A stretch of DNA of 64,000 bases, from the NCBI RefSeq assembly GCF_029227915.1, contig NC_079882.1, forward strand, positions 9,178,001 to 9,242,000, given 5' to 3'. Source of the stretch: Hydractinia symbiolongicarpus. Taxonomy: Eukaryota > Cnidaria > Hydrozoa > Anthoathecata > Hydractiniidae. Below are positions 17,850 to 30,585 of this stretch, piece after piece (within the stretch, counting starts at the first letter, position 1; each line of letters begins with the position of its first letter). The position numbers and the translations under genes are program-made. A model generated the notes under the pieces. The model saw only the letters and a program-made list of their open reading frames with translations, was not told the DNA's origin and did no database searches.

Positions 17850-17969
17850 CTGTTGTGATAATAAGACCTCTCCGTCATCCATTTCAAAAGGGTAACTTTG
17901 ACAGATTGTGAAGTACAAAATTGTACCCTGAATTGTTTCTGGATCTGAATTAATGTCTGCTGTCGACAT
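17850..17969 (-). CDS. possible first coding exon, unknown gene
   Basis: A - strand ATG at 17969 starts 40 in-frame codons (MSTADINSDPETIQGTILYF..., ending EVLLSQQ). They run up to a plausible donor, CAG followed by GTTAGA, whose intron side is the 20-bp tandem repeat. The composition is protein-like. It could be the 5' exon of the - strand SET-type gene about 5 kb downstream, but no linking exon was found. The assignment is inference. Confidence 0.3.
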
Positions 17970-18880
17970 AATTTGGAATAGTAAACAAAAAAATGTGTTT
18001 TTTTCACCTAAGTATCGCTTTAGGCACTAATTGGTCGAAATATTTGAAAATGATTTTTTAGACAAAGATTAGCACAGCAAAAAAAAAGTATGCCGAACAT
18101 GATGATGGCATTAAAACCTCATTTTTTGTGACTTAAGTACCGCTTTCAGCAAAGTTTAAAAATCATTTTTCTTTTTTTCACAAATTATGCAGGAAACATA
18201 CACACAACAGACCTATATAAGTGTCACCTATCTTGAATTGTGATGTGTGGTTCTAATAGACCATTGTACTTATTCAGGTATTAGTTTTCAGGAGGTCACA
18301 GGAACACTGTTTGAAAAGAAAATTTTGTTTTTAAACATAGCAGTTGTAGGCTCTTTATTGGATGAATAGTTTGTGATTTTTTCAGGATTTATGTACTTTT
18401 TCACGGAGAATAAACTTCGTTATTTGGTGGGAAAATGGGGAAAAACGATGCGACAGACAAATGAATTGCATAGAAGAAAGGGCTAGCGGTGCAATCTCCT
18501 CTCTCTTTTAGTCTGATAAACCAACTTGTTTATCTAAAAAAAATGTTTTTTTAGAAAGAGAGAATTGGTTTGTCTATTTACATGTAAAAATAATAGCCAC
18601 ACCACGTAATTAACAACAGCCCTATAATATTAATAAAGTACGTTAAGAGCATATGGATAGTATTGGGGTTCGTTTAGAATTGAAAAGATAATTAGAAATT
18701 TAATCATAACGGTTAATGAAATAAATAAGCGTTGCTGCAACAAAAATTTATTTGTACCACAAAGCCACTAAAACAAAATATTTTTTAAACAGGGGTAAAC
18801 ATAAAAAGCATTAGTTCTTAATCGTTACTATTTGAATAGTATGTGACGCAAACTGAACTGGACCTAAATGTGGAAAGAAT

Positions 18881-19476
18881 TTATTGTTTCCTTTCGTAAG
18901 TAAGTCTTGTACGCAGTTGAGCAAATGAGTATTTTTCCAGCAATTCGGAACCTTCCAAGCTTTCTAAAACTCTATACTCTGTAATTGGCCTAAATCTTAT
19001 TATTTTAGCACATTTTGCTTGCAACTCTTTAATGCCACTACTTGAAAACATCTTTCTTCATGTATTGGATTTTTTCGCCTCGACCTCGCTGTCGGATAAG
19101 GTGTCATCGAAGTTATCGTGATGTTCAGGATCTACTTCTATTATTTCTCTTCCAGAATGTTTGGTATGGTGAAAATCTACATCACTTACATCGTTGGCGT
19201 TATCGTCGGCTTCAGTGTTTAGATCAAAGTATGTCTATAATATCTAATGTGTTTAAACAGAGGATGACACCTTTCCTGCACAGACAATTTATAATAAATT
19301 CTTTGTACGAAGTTTCGACGTCTTTTTGGATACACTTTTTTACACACATTTGATTTTGCCATGCATTTTAGGCGAAAGGAACCGAGTGCTAAGAACTTCA
19401 CAACTTTATTAAAGGAGATCACTTTGTATTTTTCAATGCATAATAAACACAATCGTTGAACATACAAAACATACAT
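18881..19476 (-). pseudogene. coding-like open frames on the - strand, unknown
   Basis: Three overlapping or adjacent - strand frames look protein-like. One at 19476-19219 contains KRRRNFVQRIYYKLSVQER. One at 19234-19058, after a possible acceptor TATTATAG, is strikingly acidic (NTEADDNANDVSDVDFHH, EVDPEHHDNFDDTLSDSEVE). One at 19051-18881 (56 codons) contains ELQAKCAKIIRFRPITEYR. They may be exons of one decayed gene or of a transposon ORF. No family was recognised, and the frames do not join cleanly. Confidence 0.3.
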
Positions 19477-21538
19477 ATCGTATCACCTTTCCATTTATTT
19501 TACGTCAATGCAAGCTCTACCTTGCATACTTAAGGATTAGCTAACCCAACAACCCTGAATTTCTTAGTAGCTCATTTTTTTCATTTTGGAATTCAAGGTT
19601 AAAAAACGCCCTGAGGCGTTAATGTTTTTCTGCAGTCACACCCATTTACGACCAAAAATACACGAAATATCTCATTAAAAAATTGAATCAACCTTTTCGG
19701 ACGTTTTGTCTGGCACCTGAGTAAATCGATAAATAGTGATTAAATAGTTGAATGTCATTAAAGTATCAAAATAATACTTTATTTGAATAATTTTAAACAA
19801 ATATTGATAAAAATATCTGTCGAACAATAGATCTTCTTTTTAAAAATATGCTGACGTCAGCAAGAAGTAATGCTGATAGCAATCATTTAAGGCATGGATT
19901 TTAATTTTCATATGACAGACATAATTTATACCAAGTGCGCGAGTCAAAAAACGCAAAATCAAGGGAAAAAACTTTAGCGAATGACACCCTTCAATTATTT
20001 TCGCGGGAAAAACTTTCGCGATCTGTCATTTCTATAATTTTTTCGTGAGAATTACCTTTTGCGATGGGCGGTGGTGTCGACAGCATTTGTCCTATTTTTG
20101 TTTCTTGTCTTTCAGTGAAGTACATGTTTCTACAAAAGAAATTAGCTACACAGCAAAAAAATTCGTGAGGATTAACTTTCGCGAATAGGCTGTGTCAACA
20201 TATTTTGCGGGAATAAACTTTCGCGATTGGGGCCATAAATTTCTTTCGCTAAAGTTACTTTCTTTGAAGTAACATCATTTCTGCTTAGAAATAAATTACT
20301 AGATCTAAATTTTAACATTCTGTTTAAAGTTTCTGACAGCCAAATTAAAGTTGCTTAACAACATATCTTCGTTTTTTCATATTTCGTATTGCCCGAAAAT
20401 GCAATTTTTCCTGATTTTTGGGTAAAATCCGAAAAAATCCTGTTAACCACGTGTGAAAACTTTCTAGAATGATTTTTGTTAATAAAAGAAAGTTATGTTG
20501 TTAGTCACAAGTTTCAAGTATCATCGTAGCGAAAGTTATTGTATTATACGGATCTTGAGGACCTCATAGAAATTTAGGGGTATTTAATATTTAAGGCTCT
20601 GGGAGGTATGTGACCTAAATATTTGGTAGGCAAGTGTCTAATAGATAAATACGAAAACTCATAAAGTATCATAGCTATGCTACATAGCAAAAAAAAGAGG
20701 GGGGAAGGGTGGGGGGGCGGTGTTAGTCAGGGAGCGAACCGAATAGTGTTAATCCCAAAACTGACTGAAATGACAGCCATGCGAATACCTAAAAACTATT
20801 CTGAATGCTTACTTGATTGAATGAAGTTTTTTTTCTTAAGAAATATTCATTGATAGTTAGTTCTAAATAGCAAAATCACGTTGTCTTCAAACAGGGCTCT
20901 GTAACAAAAAAGGATAAAAATTCATATAACTGATATAGAAAACGTAGCCGCAAAATAGCGCTAGCTGGTCACGTGGCATTGTAACTTAGATTGTCGATTA
21001 TTCTCCTGTCTCTGAACTCATCTGCAAAATAAGCTACACCTCCATTGCATAGCTTAACAGAGAAATATTACTGTACAAACTTTCGATTTTTTGAGTAGTA
21101 TTATTCTAACATTAGAGATAAATGCGTCGCAGCAGGTACCTGTAAGGAAAAATAATATAAAAAAAAGGTTTATCATTATACAGCTGCAGTCATGTTACTT
21201 CTATTTCTAACATTATTTTTTAATTATTTTACTATATTTCAACGTAGGTAGAATTTTCGCTGAAATGTTGAAACTTGCTTCCGTGATTTTGAGCATCGAG
21301 TAAGCTGAGATATGTTTTACTTGAATTTTCGGCAAATTGAAAAATAATAACAATAAAACAAAAGAGACTCCAAATCTTTATTGTAGTGTTAAAGGACATT
21401 TAAAACTTACCCCAAAAAATATAATCTGAGTGTGAAAGGGATTATGGGTAAGAATTTATTGCCAATTTAATGTAGTAGTACTATTCTAACATGGTATTAA
21501 TTTTTTAGCGTTTAAATAAATTTTAGACAAATTCCTTT
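19477..21538. other. intergenic with TTCGCGGGAA-type repeats
   Basis: At about 19925-20270 there are four or five variants of a motif like TTTCGCGGGAATAAACTTTC, spaced irregularly (near 19970, 20000, 20045, 20160 and 20208). A poly-G stretch lies at about 20697-20720. A single GCTGACGTCAGC palindrome is at about 19852. No gene was recognised. Confidence 0.5.
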
Positions 21539-21864
<326 letters not shown>

Positions 21865-21969
21865 TTCGCATATTTATACAGTATACTTCAGTGTTGGAAA
21901 CACTGTTATTTAACGTGGATCCTTTGTTCTGAATGTATACATTAGGTATATACCGGCATTGCCAGCCCA

Positions 21970-22125
21970 TTTTTCCTCAAATGGCATGGGTTGACCCGTA
22001 GCTGTGGTGAAGATAGTTGCTATAGATGCCCGCACTGTGGACCAAACCACAGACCTTGTGATTACGAAGCGAACGACGTAACCATAAGGGCGCACGTCAC
22101 CACGGGACCGTAGTGTGGTGCCGTT
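21970..22125 (-). mobile_element. tRNA-derived SINE-like fragment
   Basis: The - strand reads GTCGTTCGCTTCGTAATCAC, then AAGGTCTGTGGTTTGGTCCA. This matches the layout of the anticodon arm and B-box arm of a tRNA-derived SINE head; the canonical B-box-like string would be GGTTCGATCC. A stem CTGTGG/CCACAG surrounds the B-box position. The tRNA-like part is degenerate (6-nt T-loop), so it is not a functional tRNA. Confidence 0.5.
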
Positions 22126-24958
22126 GTAGCTAAATAAACATTGTCGCAGTTATTGTCAAGAATGATGACCCTTTGAAGATAATTCGCATTGATTTTTAAA
22201 AAACACCTTTCTAAATAACTATAATCATAAACTATAGTCTTCACCAAGTTACCATCAGATTATGCAAAAAGAATTTACTGTTTTTTAAACTAACTAAGCA
22301 CATGCTGGTGATATATATATATATCCAGTCAAATAAACCAATAAGATATCAGGAAACATATTGTAGTGATATTAATGTTTTTGATGAGTGCGTAGTGCTT
22401 AGTTATCAAATAGCTGTTTCTGACAGCGTTTCAGCATATGTCAGTTTATTTATTCAGTGTTCTTTTTATTTAATTTTACAAACAGGGAAATCGTTGTTCA
22501 AAACGGATTTTCAAATCTTACACATTTGTAAAGCCTAAGAAATAAATTTCAAGTTGTTTCTTCAGTGTCTATCAAAGTTTGTGTTTAGTAGAACTATTAA
22601 GGTCACAAAGGAAAGACTAAACAGAACTAACATATGTTCAAACACTTTGTCATCTTTGTGCATGTCTCCTTACGTTGCAATTTAAGGTGAATAAAGGTGT
22701 ATGTATTATAAGCAATGACAAGCAACTGTACTGAAATAAGCAACTTTCTAAGCAACTATATTATCAACAATATACACGAAGCTTGCTTTTTTGTATTCCT
22801 TAGATAATCGTTTATACTTATTGATGGAACAGCTCTTTTTGATTTTGTATTGATAGCCTGGGTATTAGGTGAAGTTTGACATTAAATCAAGCAAGTATCG
22901 GTATATTTTGGTTGGGGATTTTGTGCGGTGCTTATAGGAGAGCGGTTTTAAGAAACTATGATAATTTAATCACATAAATGTCATGATATCAAATTTTCAA
23001 TAATTACAAGATGTTCATGGGTTGTTCAAAGTAATTAGACAGTCTATTGCATGTGACACGCCTGCAGATAATTAATTCATTCAATTATTATGGCTAATTT
23101 TTGTTTGCAAAAATAATTCGACGCAGCTTGAGTAATCTAGCTTTTGTTTACAAAACCAACGCACGAATTTGTAAGAAAATTAATGCTATGTCGTAGAAAA
23201 AATGATAAAAATTGAAATTTCTAGGATCGAACGCTAAAGTTAAAGCATTTCTACTTAGAAAATATTAATTTCAATTTCTAAAAAATAGTATTTTCTATAA
23301 AATATAGAAAATTTGCCTTCTTAAAAGGAGGCAAAATGTCTAAATTTTAATATCATTATGATGCTTAATACGTTTTTTTGTTTTTTTTGCATTAATTGTG
23401 ATTTAAACGGTATTGAGATTTTAAAAATCCAACACTTTCATTCTACCATCTTGTTAAGCTTGTTATATTTTTATTCTCTGTGGTGGCAATTTTGTCGGCA
23501 CAAACGCAGTTTCAAATCTCGATCAATTTTAACAGTATCAAAAACACACTAACATATTAACCATGCTTTTCTTCACCGTACCAAATTTTTCAAAATCAAA
23601 GCAGTTTTAGTTTTTAATGCAAGCTCCCACTCAATTATTTAAAACGGAAAGAACCACTCAGGGCACATGTGGGACCTGTATTATTTGCCAAGGTCGTGGA
23701 AATATGTGTATTTACTTGTCGGTAACGGAGAGGTCACAAGTTAAAATTTAATTAAAAGGTTTAAGCCTGTTTACGGATGATCCTCGCTGTTGGATACTTT
23801 TAGAAAAATTAAATTAATTAAGTTAATTTAAATTTTGAATGATGCATATCTTGACTTAAAATTCCTCGCCTCAGTTCCCAAAGCCTAATTAAGCGTTGAA
23901 AAAAATGTGGATTTAATATGCTGATTATATATATTCAATTGTTAATAAAAAATTTTTAATTTCCCATAGAAGCATCAGACAGCAAGCAAGTCTAACAGAA
24001 GCTGGTAAGTTTATAAGCGATTGTGGACAACGTTTTTTAAAAATATAAATAAGTTGGGTCAAGTGCTTAGACAGGGAAAAAAATTCTTTTTCAAAACAAT
24101 TTACTTTACATTGCTACTGTTAGGAAATATTTTTTTGTTTATGTAAAATTAATAACTTTTTTCAAAAATTTAGTAAATTTTTTAGACATTACAAAAACTG
24201 GGTCAAAAAAAATTGCCATCACACAAACGGACCAAAAAATTTTCCAAAACTACTAATTTTCGCACATTCGCGAAAAAAAGTTGTTTTTTTACGAGAAAGT
24301 AAGTGCAAAAATTACGCACAAAACGTATTAAAATTAAAAGTTTTAACAATTTCATTTCTTTTAAGAAACAGAATTGATTTGAGAAAGGCTTTTTAAACGC
24401 ATCTATATTTTGTCAAAACCCCTAATTTTACTATTTTCCCCCTATCTAAGGGACGATGAGATTTGAACTTGCGCGAAAATATCTTCTTTATTACGTTTCA
24501 GATCTTATCTTGATAATTTTCCGCGTTGATATTATTTTTAAGCAGGATTTCTGTTCATCAAATCAAGTGCGTAATTGCGGAAAGAACCTCTGTGACATTA
24601 AATATTTTTACACATATTAATAGCTAGCTACTTGGGTTTGAAACATCTTCGTGTCAACATTGTAGCTAAGGTCATTGATAAAGAATTAAATTTTAAAGTA
24701 TTGGATTTAGCTATGGTTTCCATTCCACGGTGATAAATACATAAAAGATTATAACCAAGTTTTAAAGCAACAACTTTTTTAAAATTGAAAGGAAATGAAC
24801 GGTTAAAATAAAAACCAGTAACGGAAATTTTAAGTAACTCATTTAATTAACTCCTATAAAGTTCAAAAAAATCAATTTTTCGCCAAACCCTAAAATAATA
24901 CAATTTGGCTCTTCTTGCGTCCAAACGAAATTGTGCTACAGAACACAAGAGTTGTGTT
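22126..24958. other. intergenic, nothing recognised
   Basis: AT-rich sequence. The open stretches at 22302-22538 and 23358-23552 (+) have no motif, no convincing splice context and low-complexity composition. Confidence 0.45.
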
Positions 24959-25479
24959 AAGCTTGGTACACACTAGGCGTCTAGTCGGGTTTAGTTGCAT
25001 CTGGTATGGTATAAACACGTAGAAGTACAAGTGAGTATTGCTACTAGACGCTACTAGATGTGTCTAAACTCTTGTAATCGCGCTGTTTTTGCTTGATGTA
25101 TAGAACAAAAAAATTATTTCCTCACGTCTAACGACCAAAGGGCACTGTGGTATAAACAAAAAAGAATTTGAACACTTTTTTGAGAAGAAATTTTGCGTGA
25201 GATAAAAATATTTATTTTTTGACAAAATATTTTTCTGCCTTAATACGTTTTCTTTTTCATTTTCTTGTTGGTTTTATATTGCTCCCTTTTCTTTTTTTCC
25301 AAAGAAATAGAAAAAACAAATTTTCCAATTTATCTAACTTACTATCAGACTCTTGATAAACAACTTTTTTAACACATGTACTCACTAACCGTCTGACCAC
25401 GTTCAGTTGCTTCTAGGACATGCTAGACGCAGCTAAAATCAAACGCTATTAAGCGCCTAGTGAGTGCAAAGCTTTACGC
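24959..25479. mobile_element. MITE-like element with imperfect inverted ends
   Basis: The left end AAGCTTGGTACACACTAGGC (about 24960) matches the reverse complement of the right end, AAGCTTTGCACTCACTAGGC (ending about 25477), at roughly 17 of 20 positions. CTAGACGC-type subrepeats lie inside both ends. The interior (about 0.5 kb) is AT-rich and non-coding. No clear target duplication was seen and the superfamily is unassigned. Confidence 0.45.
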
Positions 25480-28203
25480 TGGAAATATGGACGCAGGACG
25501 AGCTAATCTAGGTGGGAGGTGGTTAACGACTAGTTAAATTATGTTAATTTTTATGCATGGTTCAAGAAAATTCCCATAATTAAGTATTTGCATAATAATC
25601 GCCACACCTAAATAACATGCTGTCTACGAAGCGAAGTTATAACTTAACTTCGTTCCATATTTCTTAACGATAGTTACATAATTATTCTTTTTTACTGTTT
25701 ACTTTTTCACAGGCAAAATATGTCTGGTATATATACATAGATGATTGAGGATGACTCAGCAAAGTAGCCAGTAACACAATGTCAAACATAAAATAATTTT
25801 TTTATTAGTACACCACAATGATAGTTGCATAGTCATTCAACTTCATTTGCGGTATTCTAAAAGCTATTATCGGGCTATATATTGCTGGTTATATTTCCTT
25901 TCTTTAGACAGTATTTTCTTAATGACTATAACTGAAACTAGCTTATTTCTCAATATTAGTTCGTTATCTCCTTGGAAACTCTATTAACTCAGTGACATTA
26001 GCTAGACAAGCTTTTTAGTCAGTTTTTTTTCACCATCTCGTTTTGCTCGAGTAAAAAATCAGCAAATAAAAATTTGGTTTTTTTTTGCATCAATTTATCT
26101 GTAAAATATGCATGACATTGTTCATCAATTATTCCGTTTATGACACTCGGCACTGACGGAGGTCTGGGATCTGGGATGGACGCGAAATAACGATTGGATT
26201 GAACTCAATTTAATAATCTGTTTTCTGTTCATTGCTACGAAAAGCATAACAGTTGAAATTAGTATCACAAATCTAAATGTTAAGTAAAATTGAAGAATTA
26301 CTAGACACGTTCCAAAGTAATCACAGTCCTTAGCCATAAAATTCTCTTTGCAATTATTTTACAACCGAATATGATTTTTAAAGGAATTATTTATAACATT
26401 TTAAAGTTATTTTCCACATCTCCTTTGCTTATCACAGACACATAAATTTAGAGTATTGATATCCACATTTACTTTGCTTATCACAGACACACACATTTAG
26501 AAAATTCATACATAAGACTAGCTATACAAACAGAAAAATCCAATTATAGACCCCTTATAGACCTTGAAAACCTTAAATTAATAATTTTGGAGGCTTTCTT
26601 GTCTAGGTAGCTTAAAATAAGGCAAAGCGAAAAAAAACAGTTGTTTATATAAAAACATTAGCTATTCTTCTTCGGTAAATCGTAACTATTGGGCTGTTTA
26701 GATGAGGTGAGCTGGCCGGTTAGGTGGACAGTTATTTTCTAACGTTCACGTGAGGCGAGCTCACCTGGTTAGGTGAGCTTGAAAAATTCAGGAAAATTTG
26801 TTTGTTTACATTTAACAGAGCGTGAATTTAAAATGCAAAAAAATTTTCAGAAATGTAATTTATTAAACTTATCAACACATGCTGATTTTGTCAAAACAAG
26901 GCTGAAACATCACAAAAGTGGAGTGTTATACATTACTCCATGCGTATAATATTTCTATATATTATTTATATATATTATATTATATTATATTATATTATAT
27001 TATATTATGTGTGTCGGATTCAATAAAATACACGGTAATTTTGTACGAGTTTAAGTTTCATGTTAGACAATCATCAGGTACAAGTTACCAGATATTTTTT
27101 TAAATCTATAAGATAAAACAAAACAAGCATTAATACAAAATCAAAAACATATCAAAAAATCTCGAACTCTTATATTTAACCCACACCGATTCTCTCAACG
27201 TTCTTTAACAAGTATTTGTTGTCATGACGACATTTACAGATAAATTTGTTTCTTGAGTTAAGTAATTTTGGGTCGTCAAGGGAATTCAAAAAAACAGTTT
27301 TTCTGTTAGACATAATTTGCAATAATTCAATCTGGCTTTAGCGTTCGTGGTTTTGATAATTTCCCAACTGATAATTGGCTCTTTGTTTTGATTTTTCAAG
27401 TTCCAAACGTAGCTTGACAATGCAGTACTTTTTCTATAAAAATATTTTTTTATATATTATATTATAAATTTACATAATTTTCTGGACAAAAAAATAATTT
27501 TCAACATTTTTGGTATTTCTGTACAAGAAAAGCATGCAAACAAAGTAACTTTAATCAGGCACAAAACTGACAAAGTCAGTCCGATTAGCCGGAGTGAATT
27601 CAAAAATTACGTTTATGTAAAAAAATACTATCCTATTATCAACATCCCTGTAGTAATGTGAAAATCTCGGTTAGATAGGATACTTTTTGGCACATGAACG
27701 TAAGACATTTTTTACTAAAAGAACACTATTGATGCTCTCAGTTCACAGCACTGTTTTTTCTCCATATTAACACACCTTATGATTGTTGCATAACAGATGC
27801 TTAACCAGTACCAGAAATCAACAAAATAACGTTACAGCAACCCTTTCATTTTTCATTTTGTCATTCTTTTGTTCATCAAGCTATCAAATACGCAATAAGA
27901 AAGTATACAATTATTAAGTTTTGCTGTTGTTTTTAATATGTTTTCAATTAACCCGTAAAAACTGGTCCCAATTATCCGGGATCTCACTTAAAGAAAGTAT
28001 TTTTACTTGGATTTAGTACTGAAGTTCAAGGGACCAAAAAAATGGGTCCCAATTACAGAAAGTACAACTTGCACTGTAACACCATGCCGAAAATTTTTTA
28101 TAAAGAAAACACAAAAAATCATAAGCTGTAAGTTTCTTCTTAGCAATATATCTTATTGTGGTTTTACAAATTGAATTAAAAAGTTAAATCATTCTCAACA
28201 CAG
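25480..28203. other. intergenic, small duplications only
   Basis: It contains a tandem duplication of about 55 bp at 26413-26500 (TTTGCTTATCACAGACACA twice), an inverted AGGTGAGCT/AGCTCACCT pair at about 26705-26790 and a short TATAT tract near 26970-27006. No gene was seen. The proximal part probably holds the promoter of the first transporter gene, but no element can be named. Confidence 0.4.
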
Positions 28204-28226
28204 GGATCGAAGTGAACGATAACAAC

Positions 28227-30585
28227 ATGGCTGAATCAAAAGCGGCGAAGATTTGGCGAGAACATAAACTTGTCTTCATGATTATCATTGGTGCAAGTTT
28301 GGGCTTCCTTATTGGTATTTTGATCAATGATCCAATACAAGACCTAAATCCAGATGATCGATACACAGCTATCATAATTATTGGATTTCCAGGCGAGCTA
28401 CTTATTCGAATGTTAAAATTGTTAATTCTACCTTTGATCACATGCAGTTTGATTGTTGGATTAGCCAATCTTGACAGTAGAGTTTCTGGTAAAATTGGAG
28501 GAAGGGCTATAGTGTATTACCTATCAACAACTTGCATGGCAGCTATACTTGGTTTGGTTCTTGTCTTAGCTATCAAACCTGGAGATTCTATGTCTCGGCC
28601 TAAAGATAAAAAAGAACAAGAACTTGTTCGTCCTTTAGACTCTTTTCTTGATATTGTAAGGTGAGAAAGCTGTTACTTGCATCTAATTTTACTGGTAAAA
28701 CTTTATTAACGGTATACTTCGCTTTATTACAGAAATATGTTCCCATCAAATATCGTCAAGGCTTGTGTTGAGCAGGTGACTCTTTTTATTCCAATCTTCT
28801 TCAATCTCCAAAAATGTCTACATTGGTTAATTGTGATAACTTGTTTCAACACTAGGATAAAACTGTTATCAAAGAAGTAAAAATTAAGTCAAGCATTCAC
28901 AAAATATATACTCCTTATAATTCAACTGGGATGAAGGGTGCGGAACTCACATACATGGTGATGCAGAAAACAATTATGCAGAACATGAGTGATCCTAATA
29001 GCTACTATACAACAAAGGAGGTTTATGACACCTACAAAGTTGGTAGTGGTTTGACAACGAAGGGAAAAGCAAACTTTCTTGGTGTGATTGTATTTGCAGT
29101 TGCTGTTGGTATTGTGGCTGGTAAAATGCAAGGTAAAGCAAAAGTATTCGTGGAGTTCCTGTCCATCTTCAACGATATTATTACGCAACTGATCATCCTG
29201 GTGATGTGGTAGGTAGTTTATTGTTTGTTTGCTTAGTATAGTTGCTTTAAAACGCAGAATCGGTTTAGTGTTAAAAAGTATTTTTTATCCTTGCATTATA
29301 AAATATAGATCGTATTATATTATCGACAATATCTTCCTCATAATAACAATAATAACAGGGAACACAAAGTATTAATATTTAACAATTTCGTACACTCAAA
29401 TATGATATTTTATTAAACATACTCAGGTATTCACCTATTGGTATCATGAGTCTTATTATTGCAAGATTTGCTGAAATGGAAAATATTGCGGACACCTTCG
29501 AAAGCCTTGCGTTATTTATGGTCACAGTCGTTGTCGCTCTTGTAATCCATGGATTAATAGTGTTACCATTACTGTTTTTTGTAATCACAAGATCAAACCC
29601 TTATGTTTATCTCAAAGGAGTTACTGCTGCAATGGCAACTGCTTTTGGTACAGATTCCAGGTGGAATTTCTTGTCGTTTAAAATCTTTCCTTTTTTTTTA
29701 GCAAAAAACACTTTAGTTGTTAGAAGTTTTAAGTTAAACTCCTCTTACATTCAGCGCTGCAACATTACCAGTCACATTTCGATGTTTGGAAGAAAACTTA
29801 CATATGGATAAAAGAATCACTCGTTTCATCCTACCTGTTGGTACAACAATAAACATGGATGGAACAGCTTTGTATGAAGCAGTCAGTGCTATATTTATTG
29901 GTAAGTACGAAGGCAAAAATTATGCATGATTGTATAAATCTTAAAGACGTAATAAATATAAAAAAAATGCCACTTTTCTAGCTCAGGCTGTCGGTCGTAC
30001 CTTAAGTTTTGGCGATTACGTGGCTATAAGGTAAGCTGTTACCAGTTTTTTTATAATGAATGCAAATACATCTCGTCAAAATTAATGCATTTGAAATTTT
30101 ATTTCAGTTTTACGTCAATTCTTGCATCAGTTGGTGCTGCAGCTATTCCACACGCTGGTTTGGTTACCATGTTGATTGTTTTGGATACTGTTGGGTTGCC
30201 TACTGACATGGTGGCTGTCATATTCTCTGTTGATTGGTTTCTGTAAGTGATTTGAATTGTAATGAGGCTTGTTAGAACTTCTTTCTTGATAAAAAACTAA
30301 AACCTTTTTATTTTTGTTTTAAGTGATCGATGTCGAACCATGATAAATGTTCTTGGAGATTCGTATGGTACAGGCATTGTGCAACATTTATCCAAAGCTG
30401 ATCTTGAGAAAGACGACTTGGAGAGAGCACTGCAAGAAAAGGAGGATATGAGGAAAGGAGAATTTAAGGATGATGAAATGGAATTTAATGGTGTAGTAAA
30501 TCGCTCCTATCATAATGGAAAAGCTGATGAAGGAAAGGCTGATAATTGGAACGCTGTGGCGGTCAGCACTACAACGGTTTTTTGA
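28227..30585 (+). CDS. SLC1A: excitatory amino acid transporter, SLC1A family (copy A)
   Basis: This is a sodium-coupled glutamate/aspartate carrier of the plasma membrane, 551 aa. Coding exons: 28227-28660, 28733-28775, 28856-29208, 29427-29660, 29755-29900, 29982-30030, 30108-30242 and 30324-30585. All junctions are GT-AG and stay in phase. Hallmarks: [19 protein letters not shown] (TM2/3), hairpin-1 SSAATLP (354-360), NMDGT in TM7 (388-392), hairpin 2 [16 protein letters not shown], and TM8 D466-x-x-R469 followed by [18 protein letters not shown]. The Arg at the fourth position of D-x-x-R favours acidic substrates; neutral-amino-acid members replace it. N-x-S/T sites lie in the extracellular loop (NST, NMS). 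An acceptor just upstream (CAG ending at 28203) implies a spliced or trans-spliced 5' UTR. AATAAA lies at 30741. The tandem paralogue is 4.7 kb downstream. Confidence 0.95.

Noticed and set aside
21970-22125. Functional tRNA gene
   Set aside because: The T-loop is one base short, there is no clean acceptor stem, and the B-box is degenerate. A SINE head explains it better.
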